Source: Chrysomallon squamiferum (taxonomy: Eukaryota > Mollusca > Gastropoda > Neomphalida > Peltospiridae). Taken from it: 64,000 nt of DNA. Shown here piece after piece: positions 11,224 through 24,319 of this stretch. The notes below the pieces were generated by a model. That model saw only the letters and a program-made list of their open reading frames with translations. It was not told where the DNA came from and did no database searches. The translations under genes were made by a program, and so were the position numbers. The stretch is taken from NCBI GenBank assembly GCA_012295275.1, contig CM022677.1, positions 599,184 to 663,183 of the forward strand, in the 5' to 3' direction. Each line of letters begins with the position of its first letter. The stretch's first letter is position 1.

Positions 11224-12007
11224 TGATTTCGAGTGAAAATTCCACAGCAAAAGAACGTATACATATCAGCTATGTCTCTGCAGGAACTCAATTTTAGAAG
11301 TAGTTTAACTTCTTAAACAATGGCAGTAATTTGCATGTAATTAGACCACAGTGTGAGAAGAAATGACCACACTTCTTTGAAGGATTAATAAACAATGATC
11401 CCATGTCTTGGAATAATATCTGCAGCTAGATGAATGAGACTATTTTCATTGTGTTGTGATACTTAAGTAAATTCACTCATTTACATTTAGTGTGAAAAGT
11501 AGAATCTGCATAAATACATGTGAGCACATTTTGTGTTGTTTATTGCATGTTGTCATTCACAATGGACAGAGTGATCTAAAAGATGACAATGCATTTTAAA
11601 GTGAAATTAATAGAAGATATTTCATCAGATCCATTGTGCAAACAAAAAGATAAGTCACTTAATACAGAAAAACAGAGACTAGCTGTCATTCTATAACATA
11701 ATGACTATCACCAGACATTGTACAAAACCAAGATTTTGGCAGAGAGAAAATGAATAAATACTAGCAAGTTAACAAAACTTGAACTGATGGTTGCATCAAA
11801 GCTTTCAGCAAGAAACAAACAACATATCATCCATTTACAATCTGATTTTAGTTTTTTTATATACAACATGAGAAAAATAGAAAAGTTTTTTGTTAAAACT
11901 TTGGTAGGAGAGTACTGTGTTTATGTCTCGTGTTACAAGTTATCTTACACTTTGATGTAATTTAACACATTTTATTTGTAAACAGTGAATCAAACTGATC
12001 TTCCTTT
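11224..12007. other. Unassigned sequence at the end of contig 1
   Basis: AT-rich sequence present once in this window. I see no convincing reading frame, repeat or RNA gene. It directly precedes the 200-N gap. Confidence 0.4.
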
Positions 12008-12207
12008 NNNNNNNNNNNNNNNNNNNNNNNNNNNNNNNNNNNNNNNNNNNNNNNNNNNNNNNNNNNNNNNNNNNNNNNNNNNNNNNNNNNNNNNNNNNNN
12101 NNNNNNNNNNNNNNNNNNNNNNNNNNNNNNNNNNNNNNNNNNNNNNNNNNNNNNNNNNNNNNNNNNNNNNNNNNNNNNNNNNNNNNNNNNNNNNNNNNNN
12201 NNNNNNN
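12008..12207. other. Assembly gap of 200 N
   Basis: Exactly 200 N. Left of it the dioxygenase copies point to the right. Immediately right of it the sequence resumes inside exon 1 of a copy that points to the left. Confidence 0.98.
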
Positions 12208-12258
12208 GAAAGATAAATCAAGTGATGTGAAAAACACAATCACAATTGCAAAAGACAT
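12208..12258 (-). CDS. Dioxygenase-like gene, exon 1 cut by the gap (copy 5)
   Basis: The first 17 codons of exon 1 (start 12258) reading MSFAIVIVFFTSLDLSF, identical to the other copies except Ser for Cys at position 2. The rest is lost in the gap. It lies about 0.9 kb downstream of exon 4 of the complete gene, so it is the next gene of the minus-strand array. Confidence 0.7.
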
Positions 12259-13194
12259 CTCGACTTTCTATTTCGTTCTTAAATCATATGACTCTAGAGT
12301 TACCTGCCCTTCTGTGTTTTTCCTTAAAAAGCAACAATATATCTGAAGGAAATAGTAATTTATTTGTATAATGATAATCGATAGGAATTAAAAATCTATA
12401 TTATCGCCTTGTTAATTTATAAGAGTTGGTTTTCTGAATTGTCCCAATAGTTAATTTATTGTTGATGTTGTTTTTGTTTTTCTTCTTTTATATATTTGTT
12501 TGTCATTGTCATCCTCATCATCATCAGCAGCAGCAGCTGCAGCATCATTATTACCGTTATTTTCTTGTTGTTTTTATGGTCAAAGGGCGTGTACATGAAA
12601 CGTTAAGCGATGCATCACAGTAGTTTGTATCAATACATTGTGTTAGAAATTTTTTCTTTAAAACAGATTTATAGAAGACTACATGGTTGCTTTGGAGTAA
12701 CATCAAGGTTTATTATCATCACAATTATTATTATTATTATTATCATCATTATTAAAAACTGATTTGTAAGTGAGAAAATCTGAGGTAATAATGGCGTATT
12801 ACTTTAGCTCCTTTTTAGCGGCCGCGCCTCACATTTTTCTTTCGTAATTCAGCATCATCGAAGCTGTAATAAAATGTTGTAGATAACGCTGCATCCGAAA
12901 CACTGTGTTACCTGTAAGTGTGATAGGCCTGCATCAAAGCTGAACAGGCGTACACGTCTACAGACACAGTCAGTGACGAAATCAAAGGCAAGTTGTGTTA
13001 AAAGAAGTATACAAGTACAGAAGTGTGATCACTCCAGATGTAAAATATCCATTGTTGTTCTTGTTATTATTTATTATTACCGTCATTATCATCATCATCA
13101 TGATAATTATTATAATTATTATTGTTGTTTGTCGTTGTTGTTATTGTATAATTTTTCTTCATTTCCATATGAAATGTTTTGTTCATTCTTCTTT
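12259..13194 (-). other. Intergenic spacer between minus-strand dioxygenase copies
   Basis: This spacer matches 7775-8504 in reverse but is longer, because it keeps a CGGCCGCGCC-containing segment and extra (ATT)/(ATC) repeats around 12710-12900. The related plus-strand segment is at 59390-59560. No separate gene is seen; frames such as 12973-13212 run through trinucleotide repeats. Confidence 0.5.
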
Positions 13195-16100
13195 TCATCT
13201 CTGAACGAATGATGCTACCATCATACCGTAGTAACTTGGGTGATAGTTCGCTAAAACGTTTGGTAACCATGACGACAGCCCGGCAGTTTCTAACAGACCA
13301 TGTAACATGACTAGACCCGTGTAACCACACGACAGCGCGCGATCGACTAGTCCAGCCGCTCTGTTCAACAGCAACATGCCGTCCAGAGTCGCTGCCCACT
13401 CACCAACAGCCTGAAATATTCAAATAATGAGAACCATCGTGACAACTGTATTAATGAAACAAAAACAAACTGTGATCAGTTATGTACTAATCACACAAGC
13501 ATTTCAACACTGAAGACAAAACAGTTGCAGCATGTTCTTTCCTACCCATAACATTAAACGTAAATAGTTTTAGAAATCCTCCCAAACGTCAGTTACATTC
13601 ATTAATTCAAACAAATAAATAAGCCTATTTAACACCTACTAATCGTAAATATAAAAATGTGCTCAGGTGCTATTACAAAACTTATCTGCTTTGATACTGT
13701 TATTGTGGTAAAATTTTAAAGTGCTTTTAAAAGGTTCAAGCACGACTGACTGGTTGTACTTACATGGTCGAATGGCTCTGAAGCGTTGGAGTAGCCGTAT
13801 GGGCCAGTGCTGAGAGGCGTGTGTGCGAGGTCAGCGCTGATGATGACAACAACACGCTCTGGCGCGTCTTCCAAATACCTGTATAAATCAGCACCTGAAA
13901 TTGATACACAGACAGGTAAAAGTTTAATTAATGAAGCAAATACCAACTTGTTATTTAGGCAGTTTGCTGTGTGACGTGTTAACGTAAGCTGAATTCAAAG
14001 ATAATGCAGCAGTTCAAAATTAGACATTTGTGAAACTCAAAACGCACAACTTTCGTCAAATTGAAACATTTTACCTAATATTACAAACGTTCATTATGTT
14101 GTGGTTTCTTCTTTTTTAATCTTAATTACAGTCCATCCTCTTTATAATATTGACAGAAACTCTCAGTTTATTTTGTCATTACAAGGAGTTGGGTGATAAG
14201 TTTTCTGAGATGCTAACTTAAAGGATTTTAGGTAGTGCCATATGTCATGTGACTAGTCTGAGTGGTATTAGTACCTGAAAGGGCAGCAGACTATAGTAGC
14301 ATCACGTGACAAGGTGTTAATTATCTCAGACAGCTTAACTATTAAATGACTATTCTGTATCCACAAGAGAACAATAACACAAACACGAATTCAGTATGGA
14401 TAATTGTTTTATATAATATATTTATATATGTTGTTTTCACAAATTAACTCTCAAGGGTAATATATAGTCACATAGTTAAATCGTACGATTCCACGATACG
14501 TTATCAAAGCAAATAGCGTTGACAAATAATACAAAACTAATTTAGCCCAGTTGGTTACTTGATCTTTCTAAATAATCTTTTAATTATTAAAATACGTTAT
14601 CTTTGTTTTTATAAACGTAAGTACCACAGAATAACACTATGAAAAATTCAACAGTAATAGATTTAGCTATCTTCAATCATTCAAGATGTATATTACATAT
14701 ACAAAACATTAAAACATAATTACCATTGTCTGCGTTTTCCTTTGTCTTGTGTAGACAGACTCTCAAGAAGGGCACTGATCAAAGATGGAAGGATGGAAAC
14801 TCTTTTTACGTGCCCACGTCCAATTCAAGGTTCAGGCACGCCTATCACGGATGCGATCTCTGTGATCGGCAGGGATCGGTTCCGAGACAGGAAAGGGGAA
14901 GGGGAAGGAGAAGGAGAAGGTGCATTTGAAGTGGGCAATTTGGAATAAACCTTTGAGTGGTTTTTAGTTAATAAGATCCAAAAGGGTGCAGTAGATATAC
15001 ATATATACACACCCATACACATACATACATATACACATATATAGATATATATACCTATATACATACATACACATACACATATATACATATACACATATAT
15101 AGATATACATATACCTATATACATACATACACATACATACACATACACATATATATATGCAATGGGCATTGTTTGAGGGGTCTTATTCATTTATATTTAT
15201 TTATTTATTTGTTTATTTATTTATTTATTTTTACTATTATATAACGAGAGAGAGAGGAAAGAAGAAAAAAAAACTCGTAGTTTCATCGTGTCGGGCACGT
15301 TTTTCCTGTTGTTAGCGTCGCGTAGTTGTATGTTGTTGTTGTTAGCGTCGCGTAGTTGTATGTTGTTGTTGTTAGCGTCGCGTTGTTGTGTGTTTTTGTT
15401 GTTGTTAGCGTCGCGTTGTTGTATGTTTTTGTTGTTGTTAGCGTCGCGTTGTTGTATGTTTTTGTTGTTGTTAGCGTCGCGTTGTTGTATTTTTTGTTGT
15501 TGTTAGCGTCGCGTTGTATGTTTTGTTGTTGTTAGCGTCGCGTTGTTGTATGTTTTGTTGTTGTTAGCATCGCGTTGTTGTATGTTTTGTTGTTGTTAGC
15601 GTCGCGTTGTTGTATGTTTTGTTGTTGTTAGCGTCGCGTTGTTGTATGTTTTGTTGTTGTTAGCGTCGCGTTGTATGTTTTGTTGTTGTTAGCATCGCGT
15701 TGTTGTATGTTTTGTTGTTGTTAGCGTCGCGTTGTTGTATGTTTTTTGTTGTTGTTAGCGTCGCGTTGTTGTTGTATGTTTTGTTGTTGTTAGCGTCGCG
15801 TTGTTGTATGTTTTTGTTGTTGTTAGCGTCGCGTTGTATGTTTTTGTTGTTGTTAGCGTCGCGTTGTTGTATGTTTTTGTTGTTGTTAGCGTCGCGTTGT
15901 ATGTTTTTGTTGTTGTTAGCGTCGCGTTGTTGTATGTTTTTGTTGTTGTTAGCATCGCGTTGTTGTATGTTTTTGTTGTTGTTAGCATCGCGTTGTTGTA
16001 GGTTTTGTTGTTGTTAGCGTCGCTTTGTTGTATGTTTTTTGTTGTTGTTAGCGTCGCGTTGTTGTATGTTTTTTGTTGTTGTTAGCGTCGCTTTGTTGTA

Positions 16101-19100
16101 TGTTTTGTTGTTGTTAGCGTCGCGTTGTTGTATATTTTTTGTTGTTGTTAGCGTCGCGTTGTTGTATGTTTTTGTTGTTGTTAGCGTCGCGTTGTTGTAT
16201 GTTTTTTGTTGTTGTTAGCGTCGCGTTGTTGTATGTTTTGTTGTTGTTAGCGTCGCGTTGTTGTATGTTGTTGTTGTTGTTAGCGTCGCGTTGTTTGTAT
16301 GTTTTGTTGTTGTTAGCGTCGCGTTGTTGTATGTTTTGTTGTTGTTAGCGTCGCGTTGTTGTATGTTTTGTTGTTGTTAGCGTCGCGTTGTTGTATGTTT
16401 TGTTGTTGTTAGCGTCGCGTTGTTGTATGTTTTGTTGTTGTTAGCGTCGCGTTGTTGTATGTTTTGTTGTTGTTAGCGTCGCGTTGTTGTATGTTTTTTT
16501 GTTGTTGTTAGCGTCGCGTTGTTGTATGTTTTGTTGTTGTTAGCGTCGCGTTGTTGTATGTTTTGTTGTTGTTAGCGTCGCGTTGTTGTATGTTTTTTGT
16601 TGTTGTTAGCGTCGCGTTGTTGTATGTTTTGTTGTTGTTAGCGTCGCGTTGTTGTATGTTGTTGTTGTTGTTAGCGTCGCGTTGTTGTATGTTTTTGTTG
16701 TTGTTAGCGTCGCGTTGTTGTATGTTTTTGTTGTTGTTAGCGTCGCGTTGTTGTATGTTTTTGTTGTTGTTAGCGTCGCGTTGTTGTATGTTTTTGTTGT
16801 TGTTAGCGTCGCGTTGTTGTATGTTTTTGGAGTTGTTTGGCAGCAAATCTGTCGAAAGGGAGGTTACCAGTTGGTTCTGGGGTTAGATAGGGATGTGTTT
16901 ATATTATGTAGTATTTTATGAAAATGTCTCTGTGTTTATATTTTGATTTTTGTTGCTTCCACGTATCGCATTATGAGGTTGTCTACTTGTTTTTTTAAGT
17001 GTTTGGGAGAGTTGAAAATGTCAACTGGTGTAAATCTGACTTTGATGTTTGTTAAAGCTGTGTTTAGTTTGCGTCTGTCCTTGTCGTACTTCGTGCAATA
17101 GTGTCTGACATTGTCCAGTTTATGGCATGTGCCGCACTTGTTACTCACAGTGTTGTCGAGTCTGTGTCTGCTGTCGTTTAGTCCGAAGGTCACTCCCACT
17201 CTGAGACGGGTTAAAGTTTGAGTTGTTTTGTTGTTGTCTGAGAGTGGGATGGGCGAGTTTACTTTCGGTTTAATTATGTAATGCCATAGTCTAGTTTTGT
17301 TGTCCCAGTCTTGTTGCCACGATTCTATTAGCTTATTGTGCACTATGGTCATGATTTCGTTAACGTTGTACTTAGAGTCAAAGTCGATCGTGTCGTCTTC
17401 TAGCGAGTGTTTTGCGTGTTTGTCTGCCAGCTCGTTTCCAGTAACACCCACGTGAGCGGGTACCCACTCGAAGGTGACCTTGTGTCCTCTGTAGTTGATA
17501 CAGTTTGTGAGTTCGATAATCTCTCTCATGTACTGGGAGCAGCTGAATTTGAGTTTGTGCAGAGCTTGCAATGAGCTGAGGGAGTCAGTCAGTATGAGGT
17601 ATTTCTTTTTCGTGTTTGTGACATAAGTTTGAGTTAGGACCCATTTAAGTGCTGAGAGAATAGCTATTAGTTCCGTAGTAAAGACGGATAGGTTGTTGGT
17701 CAGTCTACCTCTGTAGTTGAAGGGTGGGTCGGGTAGTTCCGGTCTGACATGAAAGGCCATGCCTGTTCTTCCCGTGAGAGGGTCTTTGGAGCCGTCTGTG
17801 TAGACCTGTATGAAGTCCGAGTAGTGGTCGCTTAATGCTGCTCTAAAAATTACGTTTTTAAATGGGTCGTGTTCCGTCTTCGATACTTCCCGTCTAAGCG
17901 TTAGAGGTATGTCTAGTTGTTTTATTGTCTATGGGGGTTCTAAGGGTGAAGGGTTGTTTTCGAGTTCTAGGTCCAGTAGGTTTAGTCTGTTTGCTGTTCT
18001 GTGTGTGATGTTAAGTGATGTCGTTGATGTCGGGTAGGCTGTTTGGGATTATTGTGTTTATGGGATGGGTGGGGATTAGATTTTTGATTTTGAACCAGTG
18101 TTTGAGACTCTGTGTGCTGCGTCGGATTCGCAGCGGTAGCATGTTCAGTTCCACAAACAGACTGTCCGTCGGTGTGTCTGGGAAGACCCTGGCAACAATT
18201 CTTAGTGCCTTGTTGTATACCGTGTCTAGTCGGTTTAGTTGGTATTCAGACACACGCTGAACGCCTGGGACCCATACTGGAGTCTTCACACTACTAGTGC
18301 TTCGAACACCATCAAGAGAGATTTTCTGTCAGCTCCCCATTTGGCGTTCGAAAGCACTTTCAGTAAGTTCATGTATTTTGTGCATGTGTTGAGTGTGTTG
18401 GTGATGTGTTGTTTGAAGGTAAGGCACCTGTCGAAGGTGACTCCCAGGAATTTGACTGCGTTTACTTGTGGGATTTTTGTGTTGTTGTAATGTAGGTCTA
18501 TTTTATTGTGTTTAGTGTTAGCTTTTCTCCCAAAGGTTATGGTGACAGTCTTGGATTGGGAGATAGTGACTCCCCAGGTTTCCGCCCATTTTTGTAAGTT
18601 ATTTAAGTCTTTTTGTATTTCTGTTTTGATTTGTTTAAAACAGTTTCCAGCACTCCAAAAGGCTGTATCATCCGCAAATAGTCCTATACTAAGCTTAGTT
18701 GCAGTTTTCGAGTTAGTGGCTAGAGTATGTGCTAGGTCATTAATAAAAATGCTAAAAAGAGTAGAGGCGATAACTGAACCCTGGGGGATCCCATTCTCCA
18801 AATCCAAGCTGTCTGAGAAGTTTTCGTCTACATTGACCGTAAAGGATCTGTTTTTCAAGAATGCTTCTATAAAACCGAACATAGGGCCTCTTATGCCCAT
18901 GTTGTAGACTTTGATTAGAAGACCATGTCTCCAGACCATATCATAGGCTTCTTCTATGTCAACAAACACTCATACCACTTTTTGTCCAGTAAACAAAGAT
19001 TCGGAGATTTCAGATTGTAATCTGGTTATGTGGTCGCTTGTGGAGTGGTTCTTTCTGAAGCCACTTTGAAAGGTCGAAATTAGTTTTTTTTCCAGAAGGT

Positions 19101-22100
19101 GTGTTAAGCGTGTGTTGACCTCCATGGTTTTGCAGACACAGGACGTTAGTGAGATAGGACGATAGTTGGGGGGTTTGGAAAGGTCCTTACCCTGTTTTGG
19201 AAGGCTGAAGACTTCAGCATGCTTCCATTTGAGGGGAAGGTATATGTATGTTTGTTCAAAACTGAGCAGGATCAAATACGTCAAAACGTAATCCCGGACA
19301 CACCCGTTACTTTTATTATAAAGAAAACACGTAGATCTACCTGAGCTCCACACTTGAGGTGATATAAACATTCTTCGTACCATTGTCAATACTGAACTGT
19401 TTACATCCACAGTTCTGTTCTCAGCGCTGACATTTTTCTCCATCTTGTGCATGTTTGGGAAATCCTTTACCGAAACCGATAAAACATATCGGTGTTTTCT
19501 CGTGTTTTAATCACTTGTGCATTTGCTGTAATAACAATGTTTTGTTTGTAACTATTCTGTTATGAAGCTTCAGTGACTAACATTTAAACTTGAGCTGTTT
19601 AACTATCAGATGTTGTCTACAAGTGGCGAGTTGTTTTAAGAATTCAGCCAAGTGGGCGGAGCTACCGATTGCAGCGTCATCTAAAAATAGACGCAGGCAA
19701 GAATGTATAGAGGTGCTGTTTGATTTAGTATTATTAGTTGTGGGATTGCTAAGAAAAGGAGAGTTTTGAATTAATACGCTTCAGTATTAGTGGTTTAGTA
19801 AATCGTTGATGGTTAGCAGAATAACATATTATTATGTTAATGTTATTTATAGGTATTTGAAAAGTCCGAATGTCACCGATCAAATCTAATATTTTGATTG
19901 GAAAGTTATTTTTGTACAGGGTCTTCCCCATTTGCACTGGAAATGATGTAATGTTGTGATCTATCGATCCATGTATCGAGCGTCGATTTACTCTCTTTAA
20001 AAATTAAAGATTATTTCCTAAGTGAACAATAAAATAAAATAATTATAACATACTTTAAAGCAAAATTTTAATAAGTGGTCTTTATAACAACAAGGAGGAC
20101 AGTTGCAATTATCAGTATCTGCAAAGCCTTCTCCTGTGGGATTTAAATAGAACACAAAGTTATTTAAGTCAGAAATACCAGGGGGCGTGCTCAGAAAAGT
20201 ATATCGGGCGATAAAGACAGAATCGCCTGGTCAACAGTTTTGCAGTCTTCGTGAATTTTCCACGCTTCTTGTTTTGCTGTGTGGTTGGTTGTATTGAAAT
20301 GTTTCGGATCCAGAGCAATTCCGCCGTGCGGCAGAAAGAACCCGGCCAGTAGTTTGGAGAAAGATAAATCAAGTGATGTGAGAAACACAATCACAATTGC
20401 AAAACACATCTCGACTTTCTATTTCGTTCTTAACTCTAGAGTTATCTGTCCTTCTGTGTTTTTCCTTAAAGAGCAACAATACATCTGAAGGAAATAGTAA
20501 TTTATTTGTATAGTGATCATCGATAGGAATTAAAATTCTATATTATCGCCTTGTTAATTTATAAGAGTTGGTTTTCTGAATTGTCCCAATAGTTAATTTT
20601 TTGTTGATGTTGTTTTTGTTTCTTCTTCTTTTATGTATTTGTTTCTCATTGTCATCATCGTCAGCATATTTTGTTTTGTGGGGTTATTATGGCGATGTTT
20701 GTATTTTTGTTTGGGTGTTGTCGGATTTGTGTTGGTTGCTACTATTAAAAAGACGTTTTTGTTTGGTGTTTGTTTTGTTGTTTCTGTTTCTTTTTTTCTT
20801 TTTTTGTTGTTTGGTGTTTACCTGGGTTAGGGGTTCTGCAGTGAAGGTGTAGTCCCCCCAGGTGCCGTATGCCACCGTTTTGTCCATTTGTTTATGGATG
20901 ACTTGACTACTTTTTTGGTCTTGCGAGTAACCAAGTTCGATGGGGGTATAGGGGTATAGGGTTTTTACGTGGGTGGGTTCCCTCCTCTCTCGGGGTTCCT
21001 CTGTACACCTCTCGAGTGTGACGTACACATTTTGACACTCTGTGGGGTTGGGCATCAGTTCCATGCTCGTACCCAGTTTGATGAGTGAGCTGTCCGACTC
21101 GGCCCTGATGAAGGTGATCTCATCAGACAGCCGGGTGTGGAATAATGTGTCGTCCAACAGTCGCGAGACGGACTGCTGGAAGAAGATGGCTTCGTACAGA
21201 GTCGAGTTTTTTTGTTAAACAAAACCCGCCTCAGCCCGGAGATTGGTGACTTAGCGGGTCTAGGGGGACTGGCGGACAGTTTGAGGGATTTGTGAGAGCC
21301 CTGTTGGGGGACAGCGATGTTAAGCATGTCCAGGGTAGAAAATCGGTTTGCTGTGCTGACTGGTAGCTGTTGGGGGGGAGATGGGCAGGGAGAGCCGTCA
21401 GGTGTCGTCTGTACCAGTCCCACGTAGATGACGTCGTTTAATGAGCCGTCAGATGTGTTTCCGTTGTCGATGTCGTCTGGGAAGCCGAGAGAGCAGAAGT
21501 CTGGTAGTTCCCTTTCTGTTTCGCATAGTTTTGGGGGGGAGCCTCGTTCTGCATGTCTGTTGATATTACTCACTTTTCTGTTTTAGATGTGCCGACGGGT
21601 TTGGTTGTCTCGGCCATTTTATAGTTAGTTTAATATAAGTTAGATTGCTTGTTTTTATTTTTAATATAATTAGGAGATTACTTATTTACTACAGTTAAAA
21701 TTTTATAATTAGTTTAATATAAGTTAGATTGCTTGTTTTTATTTTTAATATAATTAGGAGATTACTTATTTACTACAGTTAAAATTTTATAATTAGTTTA
21801 ATATAAGTTAGATTGCTTGTTTTTATTTTTAATATAATTAGGAGATTACTTATTTACTACAGTTAAAATTTTATAGTTAGTTTAATATAAGTTAGATTGC
21901 TTGTTTTTATTTTTAATATCTTGAAAAATAGAGAGGTAACAAGAGGGAGTTTAAAATTTCGTGCTGGGAAAGTGACTTATGTCGTGCTGGGAGGAGGATA
22001 GCATTCCGTTTCTTACCAAATTTGATGTCGGTTGTTGTTCAGTGTTCGAAGTTGGAAACTGAAAATGTAATCCTAAGTGCGAAGAATGCAAAAGGTAAAC

Positions 22101-24268
22101 AGCTAATCCTCCGTATTAAAACGTGTTGAAACTTGGTGCAGGCAAAGAGCTCAAAGGCGATTGGCCGCTGTCCGATTCCGTCGTCTGGTTGCTGTTGGGA
22201 GTGTGGATTCTTACTGGCTGCAGTGTTTCTCGAGGATGATTGGTCGGTTCTCGATTCCGTCGACAGGTTGCTGTTAAGCGATCGTTTGGAATGTGTCCGC
22301 AGAGCTCTCGAAGGCGATTGGTTGATTGTTCGTTCGTTGTTCGCCAATGGTATATCAGCAAAGATCTATTAGACGATTGGTTGGTTTTCGATTCCGTCGA
22401 TCGCGTTTGCAAAGTACAAAAATAACTGATCAAGCAATCCCAAATACGAAAGTACGAGTACAAAAAAGTGAGCAAGTATTCCTGATAACTGCACAATAGA
22501 ATGAAACTACAAGACCTCGCAATCCCAAACAAAACAAGTGAACAAGTGAAACGAGAATGATTCGAGAATGAAACGAGAGTAATAAAAATGCGTGCCGTCT
22601 CTAACGAAAAATGACGTTCGATTACGAAAACGTTGAATTACGGAAACGCTGAATTACGGAAACGAATTACGGAAACCTACTGAAACGTTGACTGATCAAA
22701 GAGATCTCGTTCAAAACGCGTGCCGCTACTTGTACACCCATATCTACAATTCTGCAGATAGCCCTTCTGAATTTACTTTGAAGATTTTAATACCAGTTTT
22801 CAGTTACTTAAACCCCAGTGTTTCTTAGTTTATTAAATAACGGAACTTCTCCTAATTATATAAAACAGCTTCTTAATAGCCCATGTACATCTGCTTAGGC
22901 TATATTTAGTTTTTGTGTATACACCACATTTTTCTGTCTTTAATTAGGTAAACAGTTAATGACTAAAAATATAAATTATAAACATGGTTATACAAGATAG
23001 CTAAATAAATATTATCGTAATATAATAAGATATTTAAGATAAAATGTAGCAGACATTCTGCTTTAATGGGCATATAAAAATAAAGATTTAGTGAAAATTC
23101 TATAATTCACGACAAAGAAAACAAAATTACAATTAAAAACAAATCTATCAAAGAGGCACTAATCAGGACACCGTACCAAGCTGAATAGCAGTGAAAGTTT
23201 TTTATTTTAGTTTTTTTTTAAATATAGCTACATAGAAAATACAATCTTTACTCATGAAATACGACATGAAATGAAAACTGGTTTGCTTTATGACTGCAGA
23301 TGAATGAAACTGGCTGATGGTATAAATCGGGTAATTTTACAATGCGTATTAATTAGAGTATATTCAAATACTGCTGTTCAGAAATGTGTTATGATGGTTC
23401 ACTGTGGAGTGTTATAAAGAGACGACTGTCACGGGGCTCACACCTTTAAACACCTTGGATGTTTTATTAAGGCTCAGTGTACGGTAACAAGGTGCTTTAA
23501 TGGCCACCTAACAAGGAGTATTAAATTATTTAATTATGAGGTACATGTGACTTGATAATAATACATTATACAATCATAAAACACACGTTTCAGTAATTTT
23601 GATTAATGATACGACTAATTTTATAAAGGGAACCAAGACAAAATAAGAATCTGCACGGAGGACATTCAAAACCTACAATAAATGTTATTGACACAGGTTA
23701 ATTGCACATTACACCCAATAAAAACAAGAATAGACAATTGCTTACAATATTCGTCCATCAAGACATTCCAGCACATAAATACTTCTTATTATTAATAACA
23801 TCTACTTTATCTCTTCAAGAAAATACATTCTAATAATATCTTCCTGTAAAATGATGTCACACCAGATTTTTATTTGTATTTATTTATTTATTTTAATTTG
23901 TTCCTTATTATTATTTATTATCTTTCTTATTGTTTGTTCGTTCGATTTAACCCGTTTCGATAATCCATTTGGTGTCCAAAAGTTGTTATAAAATATTGAT
24001 AAAGTCAAAAAAAAAAATTATTAAAAGGAAGCTCAAATCTGCGACGAGGGCTGTTTACGTAACCAATAAACTAATGTTTACAAACCGTATGTAATTTTTA
24101 CACACATACAGACAAACAGTGAAATACCTAAATGGAGAAGTTCTGGTATCATGGCAACATCATGTGTATATCGTCTGCTGGGCTGCGAGAGAATTACAAC
24201 TTTTGTGTTTTCCAGATCTGGTATCAAATGAAGTGGTATCACTTCTCCCCATCTTAATATGTGCCAAA

Positions 24269-24319
<51 letters not shown>

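Larger units (their letters stand above)
14786..22690 (-). mobile_element. 7.9 kb composite non-LTR retrotransposon insertion
   Basis: Bounded by a perfect 12-bp duplication, typical of target-primed LINE insertion. Read on the minus strand it holds a 5' region with short repeats (22690-21960), an 84-bp tandem repeat (21925-21627), a damaged ORF1 (21617-20826), a dioxygenase exon 1 fragment (20665-20080), unassigned DNA (20079-19269), an ORF2 remnant with reverse transcriptase and RNase H (19268-16936), a minisatellite (16838-15299) and a 3' tail. An endonuclease domain and the start of the reverse transcriptase are missing, and the dioxygenase fragment sits where they should be. Whether the whole block moved as one unit, or was reshuffled after insertion, cannot be told from this copy. 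Confidence 0.65.

Noticed and set aside
15299-16838. Possible CRISPR-like array (regular 30-bp repeats)
   Set aside because: There are no unique spacers, units are contiguous with slippage variants, and the host is eukaryotic.
15288-16886. Long open frames in several phases rich in Ala-Ser-Arg-Cys or Asn-Asn-Lys
   Set aside because: They are translations of the 30-bp minisatellite, open because the period lacks stops. No start context or homology.
22039-22532. Overlapping minus-strand frames of 102 and 138 codons
   Set aside because: They overlap in different phases, cover the repeat-rich leader of the retroelement, and resemble no protein.
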